From positions 12,161,632-12,225,631 of the forward strand of contig JACBWW010000004.1 in the NCBI GenBank assembly GCA_020086605.1: DNA of 64,000 bases, in the 5' to 3' direction. The notes below the pieces were generated by a model, which made no database searches, was not told where the DNA came from, and saw nothing but the letters and a program-made list of their open reading frames with translations. Shown here piece by piece: positions 1-10,830 of the stretch. Both the position numbers and the translations under genes were made by a program. Position 1 is the first letter of the stretch. Every line of letters begins with the position of its first letter. The DNA comes from Lanius collurio. Taxonomy: Eukaryota; Chordata; Aves; Passeriformes; Laniidae.

Positions 1-350
1 GGGGCGAGCCGGAGCCGCCTGCGGGGCGGCTGCCAGGGCGCATCCCGGGCGGGCTGTGCCCCCGACAGCGCGGCCCGCGGGCTCCGGCCCCGGCTCGGCG
101 GGCGCTGGTGGGGCAGCGGCGCAGCCGGCGGCGGGCAGCCCCCCCACCGCTCCCTTTTGTTCCTGCGTGCCGGCGGCGCTTGGATCCCCGCCCGGGAAGA
201 AGCCGCTCGGTACTTCCCGGGCTCCGTTTGTGCTTACACACCCGCCTGAAGGGCATCCTCCTCCGGTAGTATTGGTCTGTCAGAGCCGCCGGGAAAGGGA
301 TTTTCCCCTTCTCACAACAGCTCCCCGTTGCTTGCCGGTCTTCAGTGCCG
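1..350. promoter_or_regulatory. CpG island at the left edge, probable promoter / first-exon region
   Basis: The first 180 bases hold close to 30 CpG dinucleotides and are strongly GC-rich, unlike nearly all the rest of the window. A GGGGCGG Sp1-type box lies at 23-29. In vertebrates such islands usually mark promoters and first exons, so a gene probably starts here. No TATA box is evident, as is usual for CpG-island promoters. Direction cannot be decided: a plus-strand open frame from 56 to 439 begins on GTG and is not convincing, and a minus-strand ATG at 43-41 runs off the window. I do not recognise the gene. Confidence 0.7.
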
Positions 351-930
351 GCTCTTCACTTAACTGGACTTACCGTGTGCTAATTCCTTCACAATGTATG
401 CGGGTGTCCCTGCGCCCTGGAGAAGGATTTCCTTATTGACTTGCCGACTGTGATGCGGCCAGGAATATTAGATGCGGCCAGGTATTATTTACATCATCAA
501 ATATATGCCAGTGTAAATCTCCTCGCACGGTTACAGTACGGCTGCTCTTAGAGCCCAGTTTGCCGAAACTTTAATTGCAGCAGGCGATGTTGTGCCGTGA
601 ATCCATTTCCATGAGGGCGGACCGATACTCCGGTGGGATAACGGCCTCGCCGAGGCAATCGCGTGTCACGCAGGGACAGATCCTGCTGTTTCACGGGATG
701 AATCGGAAACAAAAATCAGCAAACAATGAAAATGAGTTTGTGTCGTTTTTGAAAAAATCTGACATGGTAACGTCTGTTAAGGGCACGGTAAATCGAGCAG
801 CAAACCCCCAATTTTCTCTGGCACAGCCCATGAATCAGCCGGTAAACAGCATAAACTGTGATCACTTCGCAGCCGAAAATATCAGGCCTCGCAGCCCTGG
901 CTGCCGGAGCGTTACGTGTCATTAAAGTAG
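351..930. other. CpG-containing flank of the island
   Basis: Beyond the dense island, GC content falls but CpGs remain frequent (for example around 595-665 and 895-920), much more so than in the DNA after about 1000. This suggests a broad unmethylated region, such as is seen around developmental gene promoters; that reading is inference. A 12-base direct repeat, GATGCGGCCAGG, occurs at 452-463 and 471-482. No exon boundary could be fixed in this stretch. Confidence 0.45.
452..482 (+). repeat. 12-bp direct repeat, 19-bp period
   Basis: GATGCGGCCAGG is present exactly at 452-463 and again at 471-482, separated by seven A/T-rich bases. It lies in the CpG island flank. It may be a small local duplication or a paired binding site; no factor is recognised. 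Confidence 0.8.
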
Positions 931-1074
931 CTCTCTTGGAGGAGAGGGACTGTCCCAGGAGCTGCAAAATCTATAAACACTTTTCTGATTGGTTTAAAAA
1001 TTTAGACACAGGAAGCGGATGGTATCTAATAACAGACAAGTGGAGACACTGTTGTCATGGAAACTGAGAAGACT

Positions 1075-1087
1075 CCCCCCCCCCCCC

Positions 1088-1119
<32 letters not shown>
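1075..1119 (+). repeat. Compound homopolymer C15-T7-A23
   Basis: Fifteen C, seven T and twenty-three A follow one another without interruption. No coding sequence can cross it sensibly. Poly(C) of this length is rare in vertebrate DNA, and such blocks are prone to length error in sequencing and assembly. Confidence 0.95.
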
Positions 1120-2990
1120 GGCAGAAGAAAAAAGTCTGCATATCATCAGAAATGCCTGCAGACCGCCTTGGCTGCTGTTGCCTTTCCCACAGCATCTGTT
1201 GAAACCCGAGAACATGCCTGTCAAATCAAGGTCATTTTACAATAAAACCCTGCACCGCCGCCTCCTTCTCTCCTCCCTGGACGTTGTCCCACACTTTCCA
1301 TCCAAGGAGGAGTTGAGGAGATGCAGCCACCTGCCCCATACCCACCGGTGTCCTGCCCCAGCCTGGCCTGCTGCTCTGGAACCTGAGAAAAGGCTCAAAG
1401 CAGGAGGACCATGGGGCTTAAAAGGTAAAAGTAACAAGGGATGACTTTTTTTATAATCGAATGATCAGGCCATGTTTCTTTCCATGGGAATCTATGGATC
1501 TGAGAGAAAGCTGGGACTGATCTCCCTCTGTTCCTTTGTATTATGAAGTTATAATAAAATGTAATAATTCAGACTTGAATATTAAGGCCATTGCACAAAT
1601 CTTCCTCACCTATTAAAAAAAAATGTGGCAAATGACTCTGTGAAGCTCTGTGCAATGCTTTAAACAAAAAAAGAAAACACAGTTCTGTTATAGTGTGTTA
1701 TGAGGAGAAAAGCAGAGATAGAAGAATAAAATATATTTCATTGCTGCTGAATGCAGCATGAGAAAATCAGACTATTATTGTCATAAATTGAAGTTTTACT
1801 TTGCTGGACTGTTGAAAGTTTATTGTATGTGAATGAAGAGAGCTATTTTGCTTTTGAAGCAGGAAAGAACTATTTCACAGCAAACTCACAAGAAAGGTGT
1901 TAATGTTTTTGCTTGTTTTCTTGGGCAACACCAGTTGATTTCAGATGTTTGTGATAGAGAGATGCCTTTGAGTATTCCCTGCATTTTCTCCGAATTTCCT
2001 TTTGTTGCTTTCTTTAATCTCCATTTTGCAGTGACCAAGCTGAGAAATAGCACTTCAGTGCTTCACCCACTGTATAAATCATCACTTTGAAACCTTAAAT
2101 GACCGATTTGCTTGCATATTACACTTTTTGCATTATTATTTCTTAGGAAAACCAGAGACTGGTGATCAGGTCTTGCAGATCAGGGGGTAAATTTTACAGG
2201 GCACTGAGGTGAAGATGATCAGTAGCCTCTTTACCCACATCCTTGGATCTTGCTGTCCAAAAAACCCAAGGCCTGACTTTAAAACTTGATTGCAGGCAGA
2301 GCAGGCTGAAGGGATGGTAGAGCCAGAGGGAGCAATGCCTGCTTCTGATTGAGGAGTCCCTGTTGGCAGCTAGGCTGGCACCAGGGTGCAGGAGGTGGGA
2401 CCTCCCCTCCTTGTGTTGGGGAGAGGCTTAGGGAATCAGGCAGTTTTTTAATCCAGCTCACTTCTGATTAGACAAATGCTGCTTTTAATTGCTGTGGAGT
2501 TCAAATGGAGAAAGTTTGGCTTGGTAGCGAAAGTGTGCTTGCTTTTAGAGGCGAATTTCCTGTTGTCAGGAGCACCCTTATCAGCAGGAAGGTTCATTGG
2601 CAGGAAACGTGTCGGTTACTTGTTTTTACATATTGAAGGAAATGAGCTGGATTAGGTATCTTCTAGGTTTACCCTTCATCAGCCTCCCTATCTGTGCTAC
2701 TTTATTTATCTCTGATGATTTTAGTTTGTGAAAGTTGTATGATGTCAGTCATTCCCAAAGGAAATGCAAAAAGTTAAATGCTTGTGTTGTCCTGTCATTT
2801 TTTGCTGTTATAAAAACCACCCCACCGGCCTCTTTAGGCTACATTTTCAGAAGTGTCCAATTTGCAATTTCTACCTTTTAGCCTCATTGCTGATACTCAG
2901 CTAGGCTTTTCTTTTTCTTCCCCCGTTAAAATGAAAGATCAAAAAATGCACCAGTTATTTTACTAATAGGAGCAGTTCTTACAGTTCTGA
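1120..2990. other. Unique non-coding DNA, no gene seen
   Basis: The stretch is AT-rich and CpG-poor. Only short overlapping open frames occur (under 110 codons after the homopolymer), with no recognisable protein similarity. No repeat family was recognised. Confidence 0.6.
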
Positions 2991-3140
2991 ACTGCCTTTC
3001 ATCATGGATCATAAATCACTTTACAGAAATTAATGTTCTAATATCCACAGAAGTTGTGTGAACATTGGAAGCTGAAACTTAGCATTTCACGTGGACTGCA
3101 CAAAGTTGCAAGGCAAATTAGGAGCAGAGCTGGGAGTCAA
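2991..3140 (+). repeat. Ancient MIR/CORE-like SINE body fragment
   Basis: The order of words follows the body of the old MIR-like repeats of amniotes as I recall it. These are a 'gcctttcat' start, a 'cactttaca' block near 3018, an 'aacttagcatttc' segment where the family has its gap-prone middle, and a 'ggagcagagctgggagtcaa' ending at 3121-3140. Divergence is high, so the copy is very old. A search against amniote SINE consensus sequences would confirm or reject it. Confidence 0.55.
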
Positions 3141-6023
3141 ATTAATTGCTCCTTAATTAGCAATTGCTAATGGATTAAAACTTTGAGAATGTGCCTGGGT
3201 TTCCCAAGCGTACTCATGCTAATGCACCAATGCGGTGTGTATGTGTTTGGGATGTGAGGCCGGGGCTGAGAACATAAGTAATGGTTCCAGAAAATGCCAG
3301 TCGTTTTCTGGTCCCTACCCAGCATGGCTGGGATGCCAGGTTGGAGGCTTGTAAGATTAGACATGTGTTTGGACGAAGGTCCAGACCAAAGGTGAGAGCT
3401 GTGGTTTAGGTCTGTGTGTTCTAATGAGCAGGGAGGGCCAGGGAAATAAACATTTCTCTGTCAGGTCACAATGGGATTTTCATGGTATTAAGCTTTGCAG
3501 AGGGTTTTGAGGGGGAAACATGGAAAAGTTATATAAACTTGTGAGAAGCTGCCTAGCATGCTGAATAGCTTCAAGTAGTAGTTTTTGGTGTAGGAAATGT
3601 CTTGGTGTTAAGAGCTGTTCCTGGCAAGACAAGCTACCAAGGATGTCTGGAAGCCTAAGCTGGACTGGAACTGGACTATCCTGGTTGATGCTGGCATTTG
3701 CCAGTTCGTGACTTCAGATGTAACACAATGCAGCATGACTTTGACCACAAATTTGACGTATTTGTAATGAAACTGTATTTGGCTTGTTACCTTCTCTCAT
3801 GACCAAGCCAAAGTAAAATTGTAACAAAATAGTGAGAAAAAAAAAAAAAAAGGGAGACTCCAACAGAGCAGTGTTTCATTTAAGTATAAAACTTACAGCT
3901 GTGTATTTTTAGAAGTGATCAGCTGATTCTGGGAAACCAGCTTGAAGCTCTGCAAGGCAGGGTAGTTTTTGGGAAGTGATTCTCTCCTAGAGTTTTGGAA
4001 ATTCTGCTCCATTTAAAATACCTCAAGTTGAGCTACCGAGAATGAGAGCAACTCAAACCCTCCCTAACCTCACTGCAAGACTTTAGGTGCCTTTAGCATC
4101 CTTGGGACTTATAATTCTTCTGAACTGAAGCTGGTTCTCCAGCCAAAAGTTTGTACCTTGGGAGCCAGCATAGCCCATGAAGGAGCAAGGCTCCCTGTGC
4201 CCTGTTTGTTGCCCTTGGGGATGGATGCAGAGCAGTGGGATGGATAAGCCTGCTCTGGAGGTGCCGGTGAGGAGCGCCTGGGGAATGGCTGAAACTCACC
4301 ATGACTGGACACACAACTTTCAGGTGGGTTGTGTAGCACCACCCTCACATTAGCCCAGGTGCTGGTGGCTACTTGCTTGCTGGGGATCAGTTTTTCCCCA
4401 CCACTCTTAGGGCAGTACTTAAGTGACACGTTATGCTCTTAAAAGCCTCTCCATAAAGTGCATCTATTTTATAATGTCTGCAAAAATTGGACAGACTAAG
4501 TCTACTGGAAGTAAAGCTTCTACTTATTATGTTGGACAGTATTTTGTGGTTGCTCTTTTATTTCTTTTATCTGTAGTCTAAGAGTCTTCACTGGAGATGG
4601 TTTTCTCTGTGTCTGTGCTGACTGCAGGACAGACAGATGGCAAGGCTGTGACCTCTGATCAGGATTGGTAGGTGCCACTGAAGGGAAAGATCTGCCTAGA
4701 TGTTTGACACTGGGGTTTTTTTCACAACATTAACAGGAATTTACATCAATGCTAGCTGATACAATGAGATTTCCAACACTGAATGTTTTTACCTTTTACT
4801 GAAAATAGATTAAAACCAACTAAGACGGTAAATTCCAGGAGTGGGATGCATTTGGCCTACACCAGCTTCTTCCTTTGCCTGCATCCCATGTTCTATGGGA
4901 CCCTGCACTGAGCTGTTTGCTCAGGCCTAATGTGAGATTCCCTGGTGGTATCCTAATGGCAAACTGCTTATCTGCCACCAGCTTGCTGATAGACCCCACT
5001 CACCATGTCTGGACGTACTTACTTTTGTTGCAAGGAGAACACTTCAGACATCCTAATAGATGGGACTTTATGTACAAGGCAATCCAAGCTAGACTCTGGA
5101 AAGCATTTCACAGAATGGCAGCTTTATTGGAAATTGCTTCTTAATACTTTTTGGCAGAGCTCTTGCTCTTTTTAGTGTAGTTCTCTGCCAGACCTTTGCC
5201 TGCCCCACTGAAAGGAGCAGTGGCCTCGTGGCTCCTGTGGCCCTGCCTCTGGTCCCAGGCTCACCAAAGCTCCCCTTTCCAATCCCTGGCACCCCTGCAG
5301 CACCCCACTACAGAACTGCTTTCTGGTTTATCTCTTGGGCTTTGTGGAGAGGCCAACCTTTTCCCTGGACAAAGCTGGCTTCTGGCACAGCACACAGACA
5401 TGAACCCCCCATCCTGACCCATCCATGGTGAGCCCTGCTTGCTGTTACTTCCCTCAGTGAGATCTTCTTTGGACAATGTAATTGTTGGCTGGGCTTGCTG
5501 TGGAGAGGAGCAGAGGCATTAGAGGGGTTAAGAGAGGTTATTAGAGATGGGAGGAAGCTGTAGGTCTGACCCATCTAGATTTAACTGAATAATGTCTCAT
5601 TTTATCCCCAGCTCCAACTTGTTTTGAACTGGGTTTTACAGCAGATCATTTGTAGAAGCTACTCAATTAATATGTTAATTTTAACACCAGATTTTGTAAA
5701 GCTTTTATGTTGGAGGTGGTGAAGGGATCCAAATGTTTTGATCCTATTTTTATCATTATCTTCACTGTGTTTTTCTTCCTCTGTGCTTTGCAGAGAGGAG
5801 TGAAATTTTAATAATTCACTAATATACTTTCACTTCATTAACATTTTATCATTTTGGCATGGTGCATATGGTGAAGTCCCTAGTACTCTTATTAAAGACC
5901 TGATCTTACCCCACATTCTTGCAGCCCTCCAGGTGTGGAAAACCCTAACTGCAGATGCTATTCTACTTTTTGGAAAGAGCTTTTCTCTATTTCAAATAAA
6001 TACTAATCTGAGCAAAACATGTA
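3141..6023. other. Unique non-coding DNA, no gene seen
   Basis: The region has mixed composition and is CpG-poor. It contains an uninterrupted A15 run at 3837-3851. Open frames around 4100-4430 and 5090-5575 overlap on both strands and match nothing recognised; these segments are simply GC-richer. No splice-supported exon was found. Confidence 0.55.
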
Positions 6024-6168
6024 AGGTGTTTTTTGGTGGGTTTGTGGGGTTTTTTGGTGGTGTTGGTTTTATTTGTTTGTTTTTGGGGTTTTGTTGTTGT
6101 TGTTTTGGTGGGGTTTTTTGGTTGTGGGGTTTTTTGTTTGTTTGTTTGTTTTGGGGTTTTTTTTTTTG
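6024..6168 (+). repeat. GT-only low-complexity tract (G-run rich)
   Basis: About 145 bases consist almost entirely of G and T on the plus strand. They include several GGGG runs, GTT triplet repeats, a TTTG tetranucleotide stretch near 6135-6150 and a terminal T run. The complement is a CA-rich strand. The G runs could support G-quadruplex or R-loop formation, though most loops are long. Frames through it (phenylalanine, glycine and valine on one strand, lysine, proline and threonine on the other) are artefacts of composition. Confidence 0.9.
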
Positions 6169-6965
6169 TAATAAACTGGAAACATTTATACAAAGATAGC
6201 TGCAGCGGTTAAATCAGACCCACTTAGTGCCAAGTCTCCAGCCATTACAAAATCATGTCGTCTAGAGGGTGTGAAGACACAGGGTGTTACTGTGGTATCC
6301 ATTGCATCATTTGATACTGTGGCATGTTTGGCTTAAGCGCAGAGATTTATACTGGTATTGAAGTGGTTATGGAACTTTCAGCTTACCTGGGATAGCACAG
6401 TGCTTGGTATTAGGAGGGCACAAATAACATGTAGCACTTGATGTAATCTTGGTGATTCAGTACACACATTTGCAGGTGTGCCCACCTTGTGTTAAACATG
6501 TGCTTTTTAATTGTGTCTGAATTTGAAATTGGTGTTCAGCTTTCATGATGGCTCTCCTTCCTTTTTTCAAATTCTTTTTTTTTCTCTATTTTATCATAAA
6601 ACAAAACTGAATTAGTCAATGATTTGTTACTGTTAATTAAACAGTGTTAACACACCAGATTATTTTAGGTGTATTCAGAAGATTTAAGAAGCCAAGCACT
6701 GGCTTAGGAGTGGGCAGGTAGATACACAAGACTGGAGAGTGCAAGGGAATGTTCTGGGTTGGGAGCATTGGACAGCTAAGGGACATGTAAGAATTTCAGG
6801 AGGAGTCATGTTTTGAAAAGAGTATAGCTGTTGGGAGTCCAGAGGGCAAGAGATCACAGTAATAAATACAGGAGATGTTGAGGGAACTGGCTGAAAGTTT
6901 TTACTTGCCAAATAGAATATACATGCTTTAGAGGCACCAGGACAGAAACTCATCTCTTGTAAATT
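6169..6965. other. Unique non-coding DNA, no gene seen
   Basis: The stretch is AT-rich with no recognised repeat, RNA or exon. An 89-codon frame on the minus strand near 6684-6953 has no similarity that I recognise. Confidence 0.55.
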
Positions 6966-7020
6966 GGTATAATGCCATTTGAGTTAGTGGAATTACACTG
7001 ACTTACACCACCTGATGGTC
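6966..7020. repeat. Possible ancient palindromic (MITE-like) repeat fragment
   Basis: The words 'gttagtggaattacactgac' and 'ttacacca' recall the widespread old amniote repeat built from inverted 'ttacacc' and 'caatggagtta' units. The copy is short and degraded. A better example is at 52089-52160. Confidence 0.35.
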
Positions 7021-7623
7021 TGTCAGGTGGTAATACAAAGAAGAGTGAGGATGTGAAGAACAGTGGAACTGGAAGAGGTTATAGGCCTAGGCAACAGGGA
7101 GGATGGAAGTTTGTTCAGAAGGGATAGAGAGGCTGGATAAACAAAGGAAGATCACAAGGTCCATTACAGCTATATTGGGTTTGATTTGATGATGAGATGC
7201 CCAGCAAGAGGTGTCAAGGCAGGCTGAGAGATGGGCTTGGCTGGAGAATCAGTGACAGAAAGTACGTTTTGCATTGGCCCAGTAGGTATTGGTGTCAGTG
7301 AATAAGATCACAGCCAGGGTGTGGAGGGTGTGTGGAACAGACCAAGTCTAAGGTCACAGCAGGAGCTGGCAGAGAGGACATGGACATACAGAACAATCAC
7401 TAGACAGTGATGAAGAGGGCCAGAAGACAACATCTCACAAAGCCCAGATTGGACAAATGTCTTTCAGTCTGAAAGGAGGAATAGCAGAACCATAAATATT
7501 ACTTAGGATTAAGAATAGAAGGGAAATGACATTGACTTCTTTAAAGACACGAGCCTTGAATAATCTCTACTAGTTAGTAAACTTTGAAAAGCTGAACAAT
7601 AAATAAGCTACATCCTCACTGGT
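7021..7623. other. Purine-rich unique DNA, no gene seen
   Basis: The plus strand is rich in A and G over most of this stretch, with many 'agag' and 'ggag' words but no regular repeat unit. No gene or repeat family was recognised. Confidence 0.5.
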
Positions 7624-8223
7624 ATGTCTAATTTTTCCCCTCCTCACTTCTGTAACTGCAAAGTAGTCTCATGTAATGGTGCAGCAGACCTTAATGTCCT
7701 GGGGGTGGTCACGGCAGCGTCACTAATGGGCGCTGCACTGTGGTGCTGCCGCAGCTGCGCTGTGCCGAGCTCTGCGCCGAGCTCTTCTGGGGTGACGTGG
7801 CCCTGTCAGCCCCAGCGTACCCTGGGGACCCCCAGCTGGGCCCTGTGCCTGCTGCAGCTGGGATTCCGGGGCAGGCTGCAGTCACATCATTGCTCAGGAA
7901 ATTTGGAGGTGCTGGGAAGTCACAGTGTTCTGGTTAAATACACCGGCATTGTAGCTGCAGGTCCTGCACCCCAGATATTAGACCCCAGGTCAGGGAGTGG
8001 GGCAGTGCTGAACCACCTGTGGGTGCAGGGGAGCAGGGGAGGCAGCAGGTGGGTTCGTGCTGGTCTGCCACATCTGGCAGGAGCAGGGCTGGGTTGTGAT
8101 GAAGAAGGTCTGAGAGAAATATTGCAGCTTCAGTTTGTGTTGTGGCTGAACAGGAAGTCTCACTTGGGATGTAGTAGCTTTGTGCAAGGAGGAAGAAAAC
8201 ACAGACTGCAAGAAATGAGGTAA
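7624..8223 (+). other. 199-codon open frame, unrecognised, probably non-coding
   Basis: This is the longest open frame in the window. It starts at an ATG and ends with TAA. The predicted product has no domain, signal peptide or repeat that I recognise, and is rich in Ser, Gly, Leu and Cys in the way expected from translating GC-rich non-coding DNA. The frame spans a GC-rich patch at about 7713-7820 with roughly nine CpGs and a 12-bp tandem duplication (7764-7775 and 7776-7787). Two other frames overlap it. No Kozak or splice context supports it. It could be an exon of an unknown transcript, but chance is more likely. Confidence 0.2.
7764..7787 (+). repeat. 12-bp tandem duplication
   Basis: GCCGAGCTCTGC is followed directly by GCCGAGCTCTTC, matching at 11 of 12 positions. 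It lies inside a small CpG-rich patch at about 7713-7820. The function is unknown. Confidence 0.85.
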
Positions 8224-10049
8224 AATGTGAGAAAAATGAGATTAAAATTTAGGAAAAAAGAGGGAAAATGTAGAAATTAGGTTTGTGTATTAGGATGGTC
8301 ACCCTTGTTCACGAGCCTGTCTCGTTATTGGAGCAACTGTAAGCCGTTCACAGACCTGGGGCCCAGTGCAACAACTGGAAACAGCCTGACTGGCAATGGG
8401 ATCGACTTAATTGTACTGAGACAAGAAAAGAAGGCCTTGAACAACCCAGCACAAACAGTGAAAAGTTAAATGTGTTTTTAAAATCCTTTGCTTTCTTTAA
8501 GCTGGGGTACCATTTCTGACAGGTGGAGAAATCCCCATTCCCTGTTAATGACTGTGATGATCTCCCAGTCCAACACCTCAGAAGCAGCCAGCCTGGGTGG
8601 AAAAGTCAGTGTCTTTAGAAACAGGAAGCATTTTGGCTTTCCAAGTGGAATGATTTCTTTGTTTCCTAGCTGTATGGAAAGCTGCCATTGCAGCAGTTTG
8701 AGAAAAAAGGCTGAGCATCTTGAAGCCAAAATGGTTGAGAGATGACTCCTGGAGAAAGCAAGGAAAGATGTGGTGGGCTTGGAGGTGCAATAACAGATGT
8801 GAAGCCTTTCACTGTGGGTCACTCATATGGTTTCTCCCCAGAAAGCAGTAGCTCCCCTCTTGCAGTGCCTGTCTGCAGTTGGGAATCTGAGGGCCTGCTC
8901 CTGTTTGGGCGCAGTCGCCGCGAGGTGGAGGACTGGTTGTGCTCCTGCAGCAGCCTTGCTCTGGTTCCCAGAGGGCTGACAAGGAGGCCATGCACCCTCA
9001 GCTTGTGACCCAGGCTGATTAGAGACTGTGGCTGTAGGATCAGGTTATCTGGTGGTTTGTGCCTGTTCCATTGAAGGAATGGAGCAGATGAGAGGGCCGG
9101 GCACAAGTATGGAGCCCCTGAGCCCCTTTTTAAGGGTATAATTTTTACAATGCTAGTGGCAAAGGCGCATTCTTACCAGAAAAGCAGTGTTATCTTTCCT
9201 GAAAGAGCTGCATGAAACAGCCTTTGCTATGCTGGTGTTGAGAATAGTATGTCTTGCCCACTTGCCCTTTCTCCCTTTGAGAGTTATGTCCCAAGCCAGT
9301 GGATTCTGCCCACTCCCATATGGTCTGCACTTGGCTTATTTGATCCAGGCTTCCTCCCATCTTGCTTTTTTTGCTCTCTGCTCAAATGAGGATGCCCAAT
9401 CATGGTGTGATGTGGACAGTTCAGGACACGCTTTGAAATCTGGAGCAGAATTTTTTAATAGAAATTTTTATTCTGAGTTTGTGTTCAGTCTTGCTTGCTG
9501 CTGTTAGCTACTGGTAGTTCTGTGGGGATACAAGCTGGGACCACAGAGCAGCAGGGTTTCCTAGCACCCTGCTCTCTCAAAGACATACTGTGGAAAAACT
9601 ATTTTCTTTCTGACCCCAAAAACCTACGGTTGATATAAGGTATTTGGAGCAAAAATTGCTCCAGTATAGAAGTCTCTATACCAATATAATTATTTGTCCT
9701 GCTTTTCATGTTTCACATGCTTTATTTATGCTCCCGTCACCCACTAATAACATAGGGACATTGGGAAAATTTGGAAGGTATGCACAGTATTATTGGCATT
9801 TTTCAAGCAGCTGCTACTGGCCTGCTTTCAGTGCATTTCTTACTGTCAAAAACACTTTTAGCACATGAATGAATCGGCAGGAAACCACCTAAATATTGAT
9901 TAATGTTGACAGAAACTTCCCTCCCACCTCTCACTCATTCAAAACAACAATGATGAAGGCAGCAGAATTCAGTTCTTGGGCAATTGGAGAGATGGGTTTA
10001 TTTTAGAAGTAGGGCTTTTCTTTGATGGGTGCTCTTGAGTGGTAGTGCT
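8224..10049. other. Unique non-coding DNA, no gene seen
   Basis: Several mutually overlapping frames of 60-115 codons on both strands (8478-9106) have no recognised similarity. A few CpGs at 8310-8415 and 8905-8925 are isolated. No repeat family was recognised. Confidence 0.5.
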
Positions 10050-10830
10050 GGGAATCATAGGACATCCTGAGTCAGAAGTGACCCACTGGTAACACTGGAG
10101 TCCAGCTCCTGACACTGCGCAGAACAGCCCCAAAAGTCGCACTATGTGGTTGAGTGTGTTGTCCAAACACTTCTTGAGCTCTGTCAGGCTTGGGGTTGTG
10201 GCCACTTCCCTGGGGAGCTGTTCCAGTGCTCAGCCACACTCTGGGTGAAGAATGTTTTTCTAATATCCAACCTAAACCTCCCCTGGCACAGCTTCAGGCC
10301 ATTCCCTGAGTCCTATCACTGGGCACCGCAGAGATGAGATCAGGGTCTGCCCCTCCTCTTCCCCTTATGAGGATGTTACAACTGCAGTGAGGTCTCCCCT
10401 CAGTCTCCTTCAGGCTGAACTGACCAAGTGACCTCAGCTGCTCCTCATACGGCTTCCCCTCAAGGACCTTCCCTGTTTTTGTGGCCCTCCTTTGAATGCT
10501 CTGAAACAGCTCGATGGCTTTTTTACATTGTGTCACCCAAAACTGCCCCAGCACTGAGGTGAGGCTGCCCCAGTGCAGAGCAGAGCAGGACAATCCCCTC
10601 CCTTGCCGGGCTGGTGATGCTGGGCCTGATGTCCCCAGGACACCCCAGGTTGGCCCTCCTGGCTGCCAGGGCACTGCTGTCTCATGCTCAACTTGCCATC
10701 GACCAGGACCCCCAGGGCCCTTTCCACAGCACTGCTCTCCAGTCTCTCATTCCCCAGTCTGTCCATACATCCAAGGTTGCCCCATTCCAGGTGCAGAATC
10801 TGGCATGGATTGGTTGTTTCCAAATGCAGG
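10050..10830 (-). mobile_element. CR1 LINE, 5'-truncated, 3' end of ORF2 and 3' UTR
   Basis: Read on the minus strand this is the C-terminal part of the CR1 reverse transcriptase ORF followed by the CR1 3' UTR. Visible protein signatures are the 'ALGVLVDGKLSM..QC' segment near 10690, 'IQRRATK..KVLEGKPYEEQLRSLG' near 10450-10510 and 'SDRTQGMA' just before a stop at about 10294-10296. On the plus strand the typical antisense words are 'ccactctgggtgaagaatg' (10232-10250) and 'taatatccaacctaaacctc' (10261-10280). The 3' end lies at about 10050-10060 near a single 'ATCATAGGA' octamer-like unit. The coding part is split between two frames (10533-10823 and 10294-10674), so at least one frameshift lies near 10540-10670. 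The catalytic N-terminal RT and the endonuclease are missing, so the copy is dead. Divergence is moderate, which fits insertion within bird evolution. Confidence 0.93.

Noticed and set aside
56..439. 127-codon plus-strand frame across the CpG island
   Set aside because: It begins on GTG, not ATG, and reads as Ala/Gly/Pro-rich translation of island DNA with no recognised domain.
5933..6199. Phe/Gly/Val-rich frame and the complementary Lys/Pro/Thr-rich frame
   Set aside because: Both are translations of the GT-only low-complexity tract.
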